IMG/VR virus record: IMGVR_UViG_3300031983_000023
Coordinates: 1-53,260 of that record
Source of the DNA: a virus
Length of the DNA: 53,260 nt
Strand: one strand, 5' to 3'
Shown here: in pieces, positions 1-8,782 of the stretch
Position numbering within the stretch: position 1 is the stretch's first letter
Layout: each line of letters opens with the position of its first letter
Translations under genes and position numbers: made by a program
Notes under the pieces: model-generated
Databases searched by the model: none
What the model was told of the DNA's origin: nothing
The model's input: only the letters and a program-made list of their open reading frames with translations

Positions 1-55
1 GCCCTGAGAATTATGTCCTCCTGGATCACGGCCGGCGGGATCACCGAAAACGCGT
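1..55. repeat. Terminal direct repeat (circular assembly join), left copy
   Basis: These 55 bases are identical to the last 55 of the window (53206-53260). Joining the ends through this overlap keeps the tail-fibre frame open, giving 832 codons with no stop. The repeat is therefore best read as the k-mer overlap of a circular assembly and not as a biological terminal redundancy. The unit genome is 53,205 bp. Whether the virion DNA is circularly permuted or cos-ended cannot be seen. Confidence 0.93.
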
Positions 56-311
56 CCGGAAGGTCCACCTCGTGCTTTGCGTAGCCCACGGCCGGGGTGA
101 TGTTGAGCGTGTCCCCGGCGCCCTTGGTCACCACGCCCCCGGACACCAGGGCGGGAAGCGTCTGGCCCATGTCGGCCAGGATCTTTCCGACCAGGTTCCG
201 CAGGTAGTGGAAGTCCCTCCCCAGGTCCTGGCTGTAGTATCTGTCCCCCAGTGCCAGGGGAAGGTTCGGGGATCCCCCGTCGTACTCTTGGTTGTGGTGC
301 TTTATGGCCAT
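1..311 (-). CDS. Tail fibre protein, N-terminal part (continues at 53205)
   Basis: ATG at 311 follows GGAGGAG. This piece encodes the first 103 residues, beginning MAIKHHNQEYDGG, and then continues through the contig join into 53205-51021 for a total of 831 residues. The N-terminus is where a fibre would attach to the baseplate. It contains a short GAGDTLNITPAVGYAKHEV stretch typical of phage virion surface proteins. Its position just after the gpI-type tail gene supports a fibre or adhesin role. The host receptor cannot be inferred. Confidence 0.75.
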   Translation of the reverse strand, partial: MAIKHHNQEYDGGSPNLPLALGDRYYSQDLGRDFHYLRNLVGKILADMGQTLPALVSGGVVTKGAGDTLNITPAVGYAKHEVDLPDAFSVIPPAVIQEDIILR

Positions 312-321
312 GTGCTCCTCC

Positions 322-1635
322 TCATATCCTCACGTACTCTATGAATTGCCCGGCGACGTTCACGTAGCCCAGGATCACCCGAATGTAGGCGGGAACGACG
401 TCGGTCTCCAGCTCCTGGACCATGTTCTCCACCTCCTGGGCAGTAAGGGAATCGTTGTCCACGTCGATGTAGATGTTGCCGGCGATCTCCACCTCGTCCC
501 CGGCCCCTATCAGGGCTATACCGAGGTCGTCGTCTATCCCGTCCGCGCCGAGGGAAGCCCAGTAGTAGGCCGGCGGGGTGAGGCCGTCCCCGACCAGGAT
601 CCAGTCGTCCCCGGAGAACCCCTTGAGAATCTGCGCGTCCCCTCCCGCTATGGCGTCTATCTTCGGCTTCGCGTCCTCCTGCCACAGCCCCCGGCTCTTG
701 TGCCCCCTGACGGCGAAGCCAATCTTTTGCCTTTTTTCCCTCTCGGTCTCGTACCCCTTGAAGCCGGCCTGGAACATGAAGCCCAGCTCTTCCAGGGCCG
801 CCTCCTGCGCCCTGGCGGGGTCGTAGAGGTGCTGCAACTCCTTCGTCTCGCTTCCCCACGCCCCGATGAGCTCGTCCATTTTGCCGGTGAGTGCCAGGAG
901 GTCGGGCGACGGGTTGTCGCGGAAAATCTTCGGCACGTAGTCCACGAACGGCGCGGGCAGCCCGCTCTGCGGCTTGTAGGTCGAGGGAATGGGGGCTATG
1001 CCGATCCAGCCAGTCGTGGCCAAAAGCAGCTCGTCGACGTAGACCTTGAGCCCCTCCGTTATGTTGACACCCATGACGTCCCACTTTCCGAAATGGATGT
1101 TGTCGACCTCCGTCGGGGAGTTGGGGCTGTAGCTTCCCAGCAGTTGCCCGTTGACCCTCCATTCGAGCGAGCTCGATCCGGCCGCGCCTTTCTTGTAGTG
1201 GAGCTCCAGGTAGTGCTCGGCGTTCAGCGAAAACCCCGTGGCGTCGTCGACGCCGCCCGTGTTGGGATCGTAGTAGTTCCAGCCGACCGGCTCCCCCCCT
1301 GCCGGCCAGTTTATCCCGATCGTCTGGAGGATGCTTCCGCCGGAGCTTCTCAGCATGAGAATCGGCCAGCCGGCGGAGGTGCTGCAGTACAAGGAGGCGA
1401 GCAGCACTAAATGGAACCGGGCGTAGACCTCGAAGTAGGGGCCGTTGGGGAGAACTTTCAGGGCCAGGGCCCCCCACGAGCCCGCCCCCGCGACAATTTC
1501 GTACCCGAAGACGCCGCGGATCGCCGCTTCGGCCCGGAGGCGAAACTTTCCGTTGCCCGACTGCTGGACCGAGTCGAAATCCCAGGGGATAATGTCGGGG
1601 ATTCCTTCGCCGTCGGCCTTAAATATTTCTGCCAT
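322..1635 (-). CDS. Tail protein gpI-like with N-terminal lectin-like domain
   Basis: 437 residues. The N-terminal half (about residues 15-230) looks like a concanavalin A/laminin-G-type beta sandwich, with pieces such as LELHYKKG, WRVNGQLLG and VYVDELLLATTGWIG. Residues about 235-330 resemble P2 gpI/baseplate wedge tip proteins (LTGKMDELIGAWGSETKEL, then AALEELGF and TEREKRQKIGFAVRGHKSRG). It lies between baseplate J and the fibre, as gpI does in P2-like phages. The lectin-like part is absent from classical gpI and may bind glycans or another tail part. The domain calls come from sequence pattern only. Confidence 0.65.
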   Translation of the reverse strand: MAEIFKADGEGIPDIIPWDFDSVQQSGNGKFRLRAEAAIRGVFGYEIVAGAGSWGALALKVLPNGPYFEVYARFHLVLLASLYCSTSAGWPILMLRSSGGSILQTIGINWPAGGEPVGWNYYDPNTGGVDDATGFSLNAEHYLELHYKKGAAGSSSLEWRVNGQLLGSYSPNSPTEVDNIHFGKWDVMGVNITEGLKVYVDELLLATTGWIGIAPIPSTYKPQSGLPAPFVDYVPKIFRDNPSPDLLALTGKMDELIGAWGSETKELQHLYDPARAQEAALEELGFMFQAGFKGYETEREKRQKIGFAVRGHKSRGLWQEDAKPKIDAIAGGDAQILKGFSGDDWILVGDGLTPPAYYWASLGADGIDDDLGIALIGAGDEVEIAGNIYIDVDNDSLTAQEVENMVQELETDVVPAYIRVILGYVNVAGQFIEYVRI

Positions 1636-1641
1636 CGGTTT

Positions 1642-3399
1642 CTACGGTATCTCCGAAAGATTCAGGGTCCCCACGGCCGTGATCTCGTCCGCCGCCAGGA
1701 CTATCGGAAACGAGGGCGCGGTTATGGTGGTGTAGTCCACGCCGAACACGAAGACGTCTATATAGCCCAGGGCGTCGGATTCCTGCCTGTCCTTCCCGAA
1801 GTCGGCGCTGTCCAGGTTCGCCACCAGCCTTTCGACCTGGGTATAGTCGGCGGCGTCGAAGCTCGCCGAAAAAATCGAGTTGATCTTTTCCACGGCCCCC
1901 TCGATCCCCCCGCTTTCGTAGGCGGTCGCGATCTCGAACCCGGACTCGGAGAGGAACAGCTGCCAGGCGAGCTCGAAGTAGGGCTCCACGTTCGCGTAGG
2001 TGTACCCCTCCTTGACCTTCGCCGCGGAGGTGACGTTCACCGGCGTTATCGTGGCGGCGAGAAAGCGCGCGTCTATGGACTCCAGGATGCTCCTGTCTAT
2101 CAGGTACGCCTCGATCGCGGCCCTCAGGGCCGGGGACGGGTTGCCTCCCCCGGTGGCCACCCCGACGACCTTGCAGCTCAGGGGGCCGTACTCGTTGCGG
2201 GCCACGCTCACGAGGGAAACCCCCCCGTAGGCCAGGGCCAGCGCCTCCCCGTCCTCCGAGGTGACAAAGCGGTTCCTGGCCTTGAGCAGCAGGGGGGCCA
2301 GCCTCTTGGACACCTCCATGTTCTCCTCGTCGGCTCCGCCCGTCAACGCCGACGGGTTGGACACCCCGTCTATGTCGGAGTCGGTGCCGGCGTAGATATT
2401 CACCTGGCCCACCACGGAAACGTTGCTGTCGTCGCCGCCCCCGGTGGCGTAGGAGACGTACACGCTGAAAGCCTCCGGAATCTTGCCGTAGGTTCCGTTG
2501 CCGAACTGGAGAAGCGCCGAACCGTCGCTGAGAAATACCAGCTTGAAGTCCTTATCATTCGGCAGGGAGTCCACCCAGAAGTCGATTCTTGTCCACGCCT
2601 CGGAGTTGACCACCACGGCGATGGTGGCCTCCAGTATCCCCTTGTGCGCGAGCGCGAACTCCAGCCAGAGGGACTGGCCGTCGGAGTCGCCGGCCACGTA
2701 CTGGTCCACGGTCTCCTGCTGGTAGACGGTTTTCCGGAAGGAGAAGAGCGTTATCGTGTGCGTGCCCGTGCCCTGGGAGGTGATGTCTATGTAGGCCCCG
2801 GCGTAGGCGTACTCGAGGGATTCGGCGAAGCGGATCTCCGTCGCGCTCAGCCTTATCACCCAGTAGTCGGTCGCCAGCGCCAGGCCCCCGGGCAGGGTCC
2901 CGGAGCTCGTCAGTCTCACCAGCTCCCCGGTCAGGAAGTCCCTCGCCAGGTTCGTGAACTTGTCGCTCGCTATGTCCACGTCGGCCGCCGCCTCCGTGTC
3001 GGTCACCTCGCCGACCACCTCCTGGCTTCTTGCCTCGAACCTCTTGGCGGAAATTGCCAGGGAGCCCTGGGTTGTCGCGGCCAGGTCCCCCTGGGAAATC
3101 GTCACGGGAAAGGACACGCCGCGGTCGAGATAGAACAGTATCTCGCCGCTGGAGGGGGAGCGCCCGGCCGGGAAATAGTCCAGCAGGGCGACGAGGTCCG
3201 TGACCGCCCGGCGGGTGAAGGAGGTGCGCAGATAGGCGTTGTTCGCCCCGGCGTTGTTCCACATGGACAGCACGTCCCCGACTCCGGCGACGCACCGCTT
3301 CCACCAGGCCGGCTTGTCCTTCAGCAGCAAATCCGAGTTTATGTCGCCGAGTATGGAGTTGTAGGTCCTCGAGGTGTACTGGATCGGGTTTCCTGCCAT
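1642..3399 (-). CDS. Baseplate J-like protein
   Basis: 585 residues, larger than P2 gpJ (about 300). The baseplate J core is visible around residues 335-420: NPSALTGGADEENMEVSKRL, followed by the VTSEDGEALALAYGGV segment and then VGVATGGGNPSPALR. The N-terminal 300 residues are beta-rich extra domains. In contractile tails this protein forms the wedge ring around the hub. It is flanked by gp25-like and gpI-like genes, the usual order. The family assignment is good; the extra N-terminal domains are not assigned. Confidence 0.85.
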   Translation of the reverse strand: MAGNPIQYTSRTYNSILGDINSDLLLKDKPAWWKRCVAGVGDVLSMWNNAGANNAYLRTSFTRRAVTDLVALLDYFPAGRSPSSGEILFYLDRGVSFPVTISQGDLAATTQGSLAISAKRFEARSQEVVGEVTDTEAAADVDIASDKFTNLARDFLTGELVRLTSSGTLPGGLALATDYWVIRLSATEIRFAESLEYAYAGAYIDITSQGTGTHTITLFSFRKTVYQQETVDQYVAGDSDGQSLWLEFALAHKGILEATIAVVVNSEAWTRIDFWVDSLPNDKDFKLVFLSDGSALLQFGNGTYGKIPEAFSVYVSYATGGGDDSNVSVVGQVNIYAGTDSDIDGVSNPSALTGGADEENMEVSKRLAPLLLKARNRFVTSEDGEALALAYGGVSLVSVARNEYGPLSCKVVGVATGGGNPSPALRAAIEAYLIDRSILESIDARFLAATITPVNVTSAAKVKEGYTYANVEPYFELAWQLFLSESGFEIATAYESGGIEGAVEKINSIFSASFDAADYTQVERLVANLDSADFGKDRQESDALGYIDVFVFGVDYTTITAPSFPIVLAADEITAVGTLNLSEIP

Positions 3400-3400
3400 T

Positions 3401-3811
3401 CTATCCTCCGGGGCGGAGCGTCCCCGCCCTTATGGTCCTGGCGTTCTTGTAGCTCGCGTAGGGGATGTACTGGAGCCTCACCTCGACCTCGCCCCTGGCG
3501 GGGGACTCCACGGATATGGTCGACTGGCTGGCGGCGGCCCTCCGGTCGCGGGTGCCGCTCGTGCCGTCCCCGACCTCCTGGTTTCTCCTCGAAATCCACT
3601 CCACCACGGCGAACCTGAGCTCTATCTGCATCGCCAGGCTCTCGGGAAAGTTTTCGTAGGATGGCACCCCCGCGCCGAAATCCCTGTGGTAGAGCATGCT
3701 CCTTTTCGGCTGCATGAGCCCCTGCAGCAGGTCGGAGTCTATCTCGAACAGCAGGTCCAGCTGCCCGTAGTAAAAAAAGGCGTCGATGTGCGAAAGCTGC
3801 CCGAACATCAC
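3401..3811 (-). CDS. Baseplate wedge protein, gp25/gpW-like
   Basis: 136 residues. The N-terminal segment DLLLEIDSDLLQGLMQPKRSM-like and the C-terminal VEVRLQYIPYASYK strand fit small gp25-type wedge proteins, which sit between the spike and baseplate J genes. The middle SQSTISVESPARGEVEV is a linker plus strand. Identification rests mainly on size and position, so other small baseplate proteins remain possible. It overlaps the spike gene by 4 bases at its start. Confidence 0.5.
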   Translation of the reverse strand: MMFGQLSHIDAFFYYGQLDLLFEIDSDLLQGLMQPKRSMLYHRDFGAGVPSYENFPESLAMQIELRFAVVEWISRRNQEVGDGTSGTRDRRAAASQSTISVESPARGEVEVRLQYIPYASYKNARTIRAGTLRPGG

Positions 3812-4392
3812 TCCCCCTTGATCTCTTCGCTCAGCAGCCCAGAGGGCTGGGACGTCGAGGTCTGCGGAATCCCGCTCACCCCTCCCCCGGTTGTCACCCC
3901 GAGGTGCACGTGCGCGTTGAGCCAGGTCACCAGGCTTGAGAGAAACGAGTCGAGGTCGCCGCCCCTGACAAAGGCCTGGGTACCCCCGGCTATCCTGAGA
4001 ACCTTGCCGTCCGCGTCGTAGACGATCCTCATGCTACCAACCGCGTCGGAGAAGATCACCCTCGTGCGCGGCCCTTCGTACCCCGGCACCTCGGACCCCT
4101 TCATTTCCGCCATCTTCCCTATGTACACGGCCCGTGCCGGGTCGCCCGCCATGAAGTAGACCTCCACGTACTCGCCCAGCTCCGGGGTCACCTGCCCGCC
4201 GCGGTGCCTCGGCCAGGCCCAGGGGCCCTCGTCCTCGCTCGAGTGGCCGAGCTCCGCTATCGCCACCAGAACCCTGCCCCTCCCGAGCGGGTCCTTGTTG
4301 TCCAGGACCTTGCCGGAGTAGTGCCGGAGGAACCTGGTTTCATTCCGCACTATCTCCTCTATGATGCCCAGCTCGGTGCGGGAAATGTCCAT
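3808..4392 (-). CDS. Baseplate spike protein, gpV/gp5 OB-fold type
   Basis: 194 residues, with the ATG at 4392 overlapping the stop of the hub gene (TAATG). Residues 25-110 have the OB-fold pattern of gpV/gp5 spikes: GKVLDNKDPLGRGRVLVAI, then PELGEYVEVYFMAGDPARAVYIG. The later IVYDADGKVLRIAGG region resembles the start of a beta-helical needle. HVHLGVTTGGGVSGIP near the C-terminus contains an HxH pair like that binding metal at spike tips. It punctures the host envelope at the tail tip. Confidence 0.75.
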   Translation of the reverse strand: MDISRTELGIIEEIVRNETRFLRHYSGKVLDNKDPLGRGRVLVAIAELGHSSEDEGPWAWPRHRGGQVTPELGEYVEVYFMAGDPARAVYIGKMAEMKGSEVPGYEGPRTRVIFSDAVGSMRIVYDADGKVLRIAGGTQAFVRGGDLDSFLSSLVTWLNAHVHLGVTTGGGVSGIPQTSTSQPSGLLSEEIKGE

Positions 4393-5633
4393 TAAAGCAG
4401 CCCCTCCCCGGTCGGCGTTATGGAGAACGCGTCGACGACCTGGATGCCCCCCGTGTAGCCCTCCGGCCCTATCTTGTGCGACACCCGCCGCATGTAAAAT
4501 TTCGTGTTGGCGTTCCCTATCTGGTCCGGGAACCCGTTGCCGAAGGTCGCCTCGTTGGAGATCGCGTGCAGTGGGCTGCCGAGCACCCGCAGGTTGACGG
4601 TGTATCCGAGCCCCTGCGGGGCGGTGTAGCTCTCGATTTCCACGAAGAACCTTTTCACCTTCTCGAAGCTCTCCACGGCGAGGTACTCCCGGACGAACCG
4701 CACCTTCTCCTCGAAGCCGCCCTCCAGGCCCCTCCTCTCCAGCTCCGCGCTTATCTTCTCCGGGGCCAGGCGCCAGCCCACGACCCGGTCGTCCTCCACC
4801 ACGTAGCGGATGAAGCGGGGCTGGCCGTCCACGAAGCTTATCCGGACGTTGTCGCCCAGCCCGCTCTCGCCGTTGTGGTTCACCCAGTCGTAGCTGATGA
4901 CGTTGCTCACGGTCCCCCCGTAGTCGAAGAAGTTGCCCGTTCCCGAGCCGCCCGTCACCCACCTGTTGAACGGGCTGGAAACGATAAGGCCGGGGTCCAC
5001 GAACATGGCCGCCAGGGAGCCGTCCGGCATGTAGCCGATCTTGAAGGACACCCTCATTTCCCTGCCGAGCCTGGCCAGAAACTTGAACGCGCTCTCCCAC
5101 CGCGGCAGCTCCCTCCCCCCGGAAAGCGGGTCGCTGGCCGCCGAGAAGCGGACGTCCCTCTTTACTATGCCGAGCTCGTCCATGACCTCCCTGATCACCC
5201 CGCCCTTGGAGCCGCCCCTGTAGACCTTCCTCTTCTCCTCGCCCCTCTGGTCCAGGGCGGTGAAGCTGCACTTGTAGGTCGTCACCCCCTTCTGGTCCCC
5301 CCCGCCGGCGGGGCTCGTCACGAAAACGAGCAGCCCGCGGCGCTCCAGGGTGCCGGTCATCTCGTCGACGTTGAACTCCCTGCCCAGCGCGCTCTCCAGG
5401 GATAAATCGCCCTTAACGTACCCCCAGGTTATGGACAGCCTCGCGCCGACCCGCAGGAGCCTCGAGTGCACGTTGTTGGGGTCCCTCAGCATCAAGGAGC
5501 CGGAGTCCAGCTTGTCGAGCTCCTCGACCACCTCCAGGGACATGACGTCCGCGCTCAGGGACTCCCCCAGGCCCAGGTCCGGGGATTCCACGGTGAAGAA
5601 CGAGGAGTCCTTGTTCGCCAGGCCCATGCTCAC
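4392..5633 (-). CDS. Tail hub, late control gpD/gp27-like
   Basis: 413 residues. It has the layout of the gpD/gp27 hub family: an N-terminal beta domain (VMSLEVVEELDKLDSGSLML, then LLRVGARLSITWG) and a middle region with RWESAFKFLARLGREMRVSF, the conserved hub motif (usually S.w.fl..La...g). A C-terminal beta domain ends the protein. It forms the ring linking the tail tube to the spike, whose gene follows directly. Order and motif together make the call fairly firm. Confidence 0.75.
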   Translation of the reverse strand: MSMGLANKDSSFFTVESPDLGLGESLSADVMSLEVVEELDKLDSGSLMLRDPNNVHSRLLRVGARLSITWGYVKGDLSLESALGREFNVDEMTGTLERRGLLVFVTSPAGGGDQKGVTTYKCSFTALDQRGEEKRKVYRGGSKGGVIREVMDELGIVKRDVRFSAASDPLSGGRELPRWESAFKFLARLGREMRVSFKIGYMPDGSLAAMFVDPGLIVSSPFNRWVTGGSGTGNFFDYGGTVSNVISYDWVNHNGESGLGDNVRISFVDGQPRFIRYVVEDDRVVGWRLAPEKISAELERRGLEGGFEEKVRFVREYLAVESFEKVKRFFVEIESYTAPQGLGYTVNLRVLGSPLHAISNEATFGNGFPDQIGNANTKFYMRRVSHKIGPEGYTGGIQVVDAFSITPTGEGLL

Positions 5634-5902
5634 AGCGGTATCTCCAAAGTCTTGAGCTTCCCCAGGTCGAACCCCGCGTCGACTATCCTCTCCCTGTTGT
5701 GGTCGAATATCTTGTGGGCCATGGATTCGCCGCCCCGCCCGTAGACGTCGTCCTGGCTCGCTATTTCGTCAAGCCACTGCCTCCCGGCAAGGTCTATGGA
5801 AAACCACGCCCGCTGACCCTTCGGCTCGCGCATGTCCTTGACCGCCACCGATCGGCCGGCGCTGTTCGTGAAGCTCACGGTCTCGACGTCGATGTACCTC
5901 AA
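5630..5902 (-). CDS. Small tail/baseplate protein, family not recognised
   Basis: 90 residues, translationally coupled (4-base overlaps) between the CIS-tube-like gene and the hub gene. It starts MRYIDVETVSFTN and ends FDLGKLKTLEIPL. There is no membrane segment or signal. P2 gpX/LysM-type proteins occupy this position, but I see no clear LysM motif. A structural role in the tail is inferred from context alone. Confidence 0.6.
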   Translation of the reverse strand: MRYIDVETVSFTNSAGRSVAVKDMREPKGQRAWFSIDLAGRQWLDEIASQDDVYGRGGESMAHKIFDHNRERIVDAGFDLGKLKTLEIPL

Positions 5903-6495
5903 TAAGGCCTCCCCACGAACAGGCTCCTCGCCTGTGAATAGCCGGGAATGAACTGCCCGGCGAGCATGGCGAAGCGCCGGAACTCCTCCTCCGCCTTGTA
6001 GAGCGGGTGCGTCTCGTCAAGCAGGAGCTCTATGTCTATGTCGCTGTACTGCGGATAGCCGCGCTGGTTGACCCAGTGGCGGCGGTTGACCGCCTGGACC
6101 CTTGCCACCCAGTACACGAGCGGCACCTGGCTGCCGGTCCCCCAGTAGTACAGCACCTTCGGGGTGGGGGAGAACTGCCCCGTCCTTTTCAGCCTCCTGC
6201 CGAGCCTTCCGGAGGCCTGGTTTCTCAGGGCGAGGTACTGCTGGAGCAGCAGGATGTTTCCGATCGTGTTGTTCCGCTTGATCAGCGGAATGGTGAAGCT
6301 CACCTTCTGGTTGCCGCCCCCGGCCGGGTTGATCGGCGCGTAGTTGAGACCCGGGATCGGGGTCTCGGCCAGTATTATGTCCTTGGAGCTCGTTATGTCG
6401 CCGGGAACGAACGGCGAGGTTATGAGCTGCCTGTTGCTCAGGTCGTACAGGAACCACGGAATGTTGCCCTGGAAATCCGGAATCTGCAGGCCCAC
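5899..6495 (-). CDS. Contractile injection system tube-initiator/LysM-type baseplate protein
   Basis: 198 residues. The sequence follows the pattern of CIS tube/gp53-like proteins: a beta-rich first half (VSFTIPLIKRNNTIGNILLL), a PTPKVLYYWG strand, then YWVARVQAVNRRHWVNQRGY followed by DIDIELLLDE. These proteins dock the inner tube on the hub. It sits between the tape measure and hub genes, the usual place. Moderate confidence; no LysM repeat is evident. Confidence 0.55.
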   Translation of the reverse strand: MGLQIPDFQGNIPWFLYDLSNRQLITSPFVPGDITSSKDIILAETPIPGLNYAPINPAGGGNQKVSFTIPLIKRNNTIGNILLLQQYLALRNQASGRLGRRLKRTGQFSPTPKVLYYWGTGSQVPLVYWVARVQAVNRRHWVNQRGYPQYSDIDIELLLDETHPLYKAEEEFRRFAMLAGQFIPGYSQARSLFVGRPY

Positions 6496-6496
6496 C

Positions 6497-7750
6497 TTAG
6501 CCCCCCGCCCTCACCATGTCGTCCATTATCTTTTCGCGGAGCCCCTGCGCCACGCCCTCCCCGAAAAGCCTGCCGGCGGCCTCCGCGCTCCCCTCCGTCA
6601 CGCTCACGGAAATGTTGTTCGTTACCTGGATCTTGGCGCCCCCGAAGGGAAGCTGCGTTCCCCTCGCCGCGAATATGGTGTCCTCCGGGTGCGTCTCCAC
6701 CACCTGGCCCCTCTTGGTGATGATCACGTCCCGCACGGTCTTTGGAGGGCCGAAGCCGAACTCCGCCCCCTTGAAGCCTTCCTTGTATGCCTCGAAGGTG
6801 CTCCTCAGCCAGCCCAGGAAGCCCCCGCCGCGGCTCTCGACCTCCTTCTTGAACTCCTCCTCGGCCTCCCTGCCCCACTCCGGGCGCTCCTCCCCCCGGA
6901 AAAGCCAGCCCCAGGTCTGCTGGAACCTCTCGGATTCGAGGCCCTCCCTTATCCTCTCGATCATGTCGGCGATCCACTCCAGGGCCGCCGCTATGCCTTC
7001 CAGGGTCTTGACCACGATCCTGCCGACGGTTCCGCCCAGCATCTCGAAAAAGTCCTCGTACCCCTTGAAATCCGTCCCGAATATCGCCGCGGCTATCCTC
7101 CGGAAGGCCTCCCCGATCTTTTCCAGCGGCTCCCCTATGCCGGCCAGGCCGTCTATGAACCCCCTGAGAAACGCCCCGCTAAGGCGGGTGACCATCTTGA
7201 CTATTTCGCCCACCGCCTCGGCAACCGGCCGCAGCAGCTCGCCTATAAAAATTGCGGCCAGGGACACCTTGAAAAGGAAAAGGTTCATGCGCCGCTCGAA
7301 CTCTCCCAGGTCCCCGAATATCGCGGCGCCCACCTGCCTGGCGATTTTCAGGAACTGCCGTATTATGGTCATTCCGGCGCGGAACACCCCGACGAGAATA
7401 TGGCCCCACCTCGTGAAGGCCGTGCGGTGTTCCCGCACCCAGTCGAGCATCCTCTGGAGCAGCGGCATTATCTCGCGCCTCAGCGGGAAGAGCAGGTTCT
7501 TGAGGAATATTCCCTTGGCTATGCCGAAGGCCTGCCCGACTTCGGGCATTCCCCGCAGGACGTTCCGGACGGCCAGGAACCCCGCCGCCAGGGCCCCCAC
7601 CTTCGCGAGCACCTTGCCCATGCCGGCGCTCACCCCCTGGGCTATCTTCTTGGCGCTGGTCTGCATGGAGTCCATGCCCCTGGTCACCTTCCGCATGCCG
7701 TTCTGGAAGGGCTTCTCGTCGAACGTGAACGTTACGTCTCTTTCAGGCAT
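6497..7750 (-). CDS. Tail tape measure protein
   Basis: 417 residues, short for a tape measure, suggesting a short tail. Residues 35-65 and 150-180 are hydrophobic helices (VGALAAGFLAVRNVL, VSLAAIFIGELLRPVAEAV), and most of the protein is predicted helical with amphipathic stretches. The C-terminus ends in a beta strand with VTNNISVSVTEGSAEAAGRL, common in short phage tape measures. It follows the frameshifted chaperone directly. The function is to set tail length and pass into the host membrane at injection. Confidence 0.75.
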   Translation of the reverse strand: MPERDVTFTFDEKPFQNGMRKVTRGMDSMQTSAKKIAQGVSAGMGKVLAKVGALAAGFLAVRNVLRGMPEVGQAFGIAKGIFLKNLLFPLRREIMPLLQRMLDWVREHRTAFTRWGHILVGVFRAGMTIIRQFLKIARQVGAAIFGDLGEFERRMNLFLFKVSLAAIFIGELLRPVAEAVGEIVKMVTRLSGAFLRGFIDGLAGIGEPLEKIGEAFRRIAAAIFGTDFKGYEDFFEMLGGTVGRIVVKTLEGIAAALEWIADMIERIREGLESERFQQTWGWLFRGEERPEWGREAEEEFKKEVESRGGGFLGWLRSTFEAYKEGFKGAEFGFGPPKTVRDVIITKRGQVVETHPEDTIFAARGTQLPFGGAKIQVTNNISVSVTEGSAEAAGRLFGEGVAQGLREKIMDDMVRAGG

Positions 7751-8782
7751 TGCCTTTCGCCTTCCTTAGCAAGCTCTCCGCCTCGCGGACCACGGTTTCG
7801 TAGTCGGGCCACGGGCACCGCTCCAGGTATTCCGGACCGATCGCGCCCCACGTCGCCTGCGCCACGGCCATGGCCTCCCTGAGCAGCACCCCGCGGCTGA
7901 AGTCCAGGTATCGGATGCTTTGGAAAAGCCAGTGCTCTCCCGGATCCCTGGCTAAACGGAGGGGAGAGCGGAGGCGAAAAAATTGGAGGTGTTGACCTCC
8001 GCCTCCCACTTCTTGCCGCAGGAGGGGCACGTTTTCGGGATGGTGTCCTTCATGCCGTACCGCTCCATTTCCCGGCCGATTCCTCCGAGGCCGCCGGGGC
8101 CGACCTTCATTTTCTCGAAAGTGAACATGCCGTACTCCCCCCGCCATTTCGTGGACACCTCCTCGCCGTTCACCTTCCTGGTCGCCTCGATGTAGATCGC
8201 GAACTGCCTCCGCATCCGGTCGGACGCGCCGTATTTCCCGTAGGAGCTCATGGCGTGTCCGAGGGTGGGCCAGCTCATTTCTATCTCGCTGGCGCTGTAC
8301 ACGGCCTCGCCCGAGGACTTGTCCTTCATGGTGACCGGCTTCGCCAGGGAGACGGAAAAGGCCTCTTCCCGCTTCCCGTCCATGTAGGCCACTCCGATGT
8401 CGGATATCTGGTCCCTCGAGTCGCTGTCCTCGGACCTATATTCGGCAACCTGCCTTTTGCCGCACCTCGGACAGTCGTACACCCCCTCTATGCCCTCGTC
8501 GGCGTCTATCAGGAGCATGGCCCGGATCGCCAGGAGCTCCGCGCTCCTGATCGGGATGTGCTTCACCATGGCCCGGGCCTGGTCGCCCTCCATGCCGTCG
8601 CCCCCCTCCTCGCGAAGGAACTCCACGCACCCGCGGAGAAACTCGTGGATCGCCTGGAAGTAGTTGCCCTCGTCGAGGGCGCGCCGCGTGTCGGCCAGCG
8701 TCCCGGCGTCGGGAACCACCAGGTCGACCTCGCCGTAGGCCTTCCCCCCGCTGAAGACCGGAATGGGAATCCTTACGGTCAC
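7743..8782 (-). CDS. Tail assembly chaperone, -1 frameshift extended product
   Basis: A -1 slip on the heptamer at 7976-7982 joins the upstream frame to a second frame ending at 7743. The product would be 346 residues, adding about 77 residues from RLRSPLRLARDPGEHW to the stop. The extension has no start codon with a ribosome site of its own and overlaps the tape measure start by 8 bases. This matches the gpG/gpGT arrangement of tailed phages, in which the long form recruits tube subunits to the tape measure. Not proven, but position, slip site and open extension agree. Confidence 0.75.
7952..8782 (-). CDS. Tail assembly chaperone, short form
   Basis: 276 residues from a GTG at 8782 that overlaps the tube gene's stop (GTGA). 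It begins TVRIPIPVFSGGKAYGEV and has two CxxC pairs about 155 residues apart (CPRCGKRQ and CPSCGKKW) that could form a zinc ribbon, as in gp26/gp51-like baseplate and assembly factors. It ends 24 bases after the slippery heptamer. Its place between tube and tape measure identifies it as the G-type chaperone. Confidence 0.75.
   Translation of the reverse strand: MTVRIPIPVFSGGKAYGEVDLVVPDAGTLADTRRALDEGNYFQAIHEFLRGCVEFLREEGGDGMEGDQARAMVKHIPIRSAELLAIRAMLLIDADEGIEGVYDCPRCGKRQVAEYRSEDSDSRDQISDIGVAYMDGKREEAFSVSLAKPVTMKDKSSGEAVYSASEIEMSWPTLGHAMSSYGKYGASDRMRRQFAIYIEATRKVNGEEVSTKWRGEYGMFTFEKMKVGPGGLGGIGREMERYGMKDTIPKTCPSCGKKWEAEVNTSNFFASALPSV
7976..7982 (-). promoter_or_regulatory. Programmed -1 ribosomal frameshift site (T TTT TTC)
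   Basis: On the minus strand the codons AAT TTT TTC contain the heptamer T TTT TTC in the correct X XXY YYZ phase. A -1 slip leads into an open frame to 7743. The zero frame stops at 7952. Phage tail chaperone genes commonly use this type of slip. No pseudoknot was modelled. Confidence 0.75.

Noticed and set aside
1411-3618. Long plus-strand frame opposite baseplate J
   Set aside because: Same shadow effect; the minus-strand frame has family motifs.
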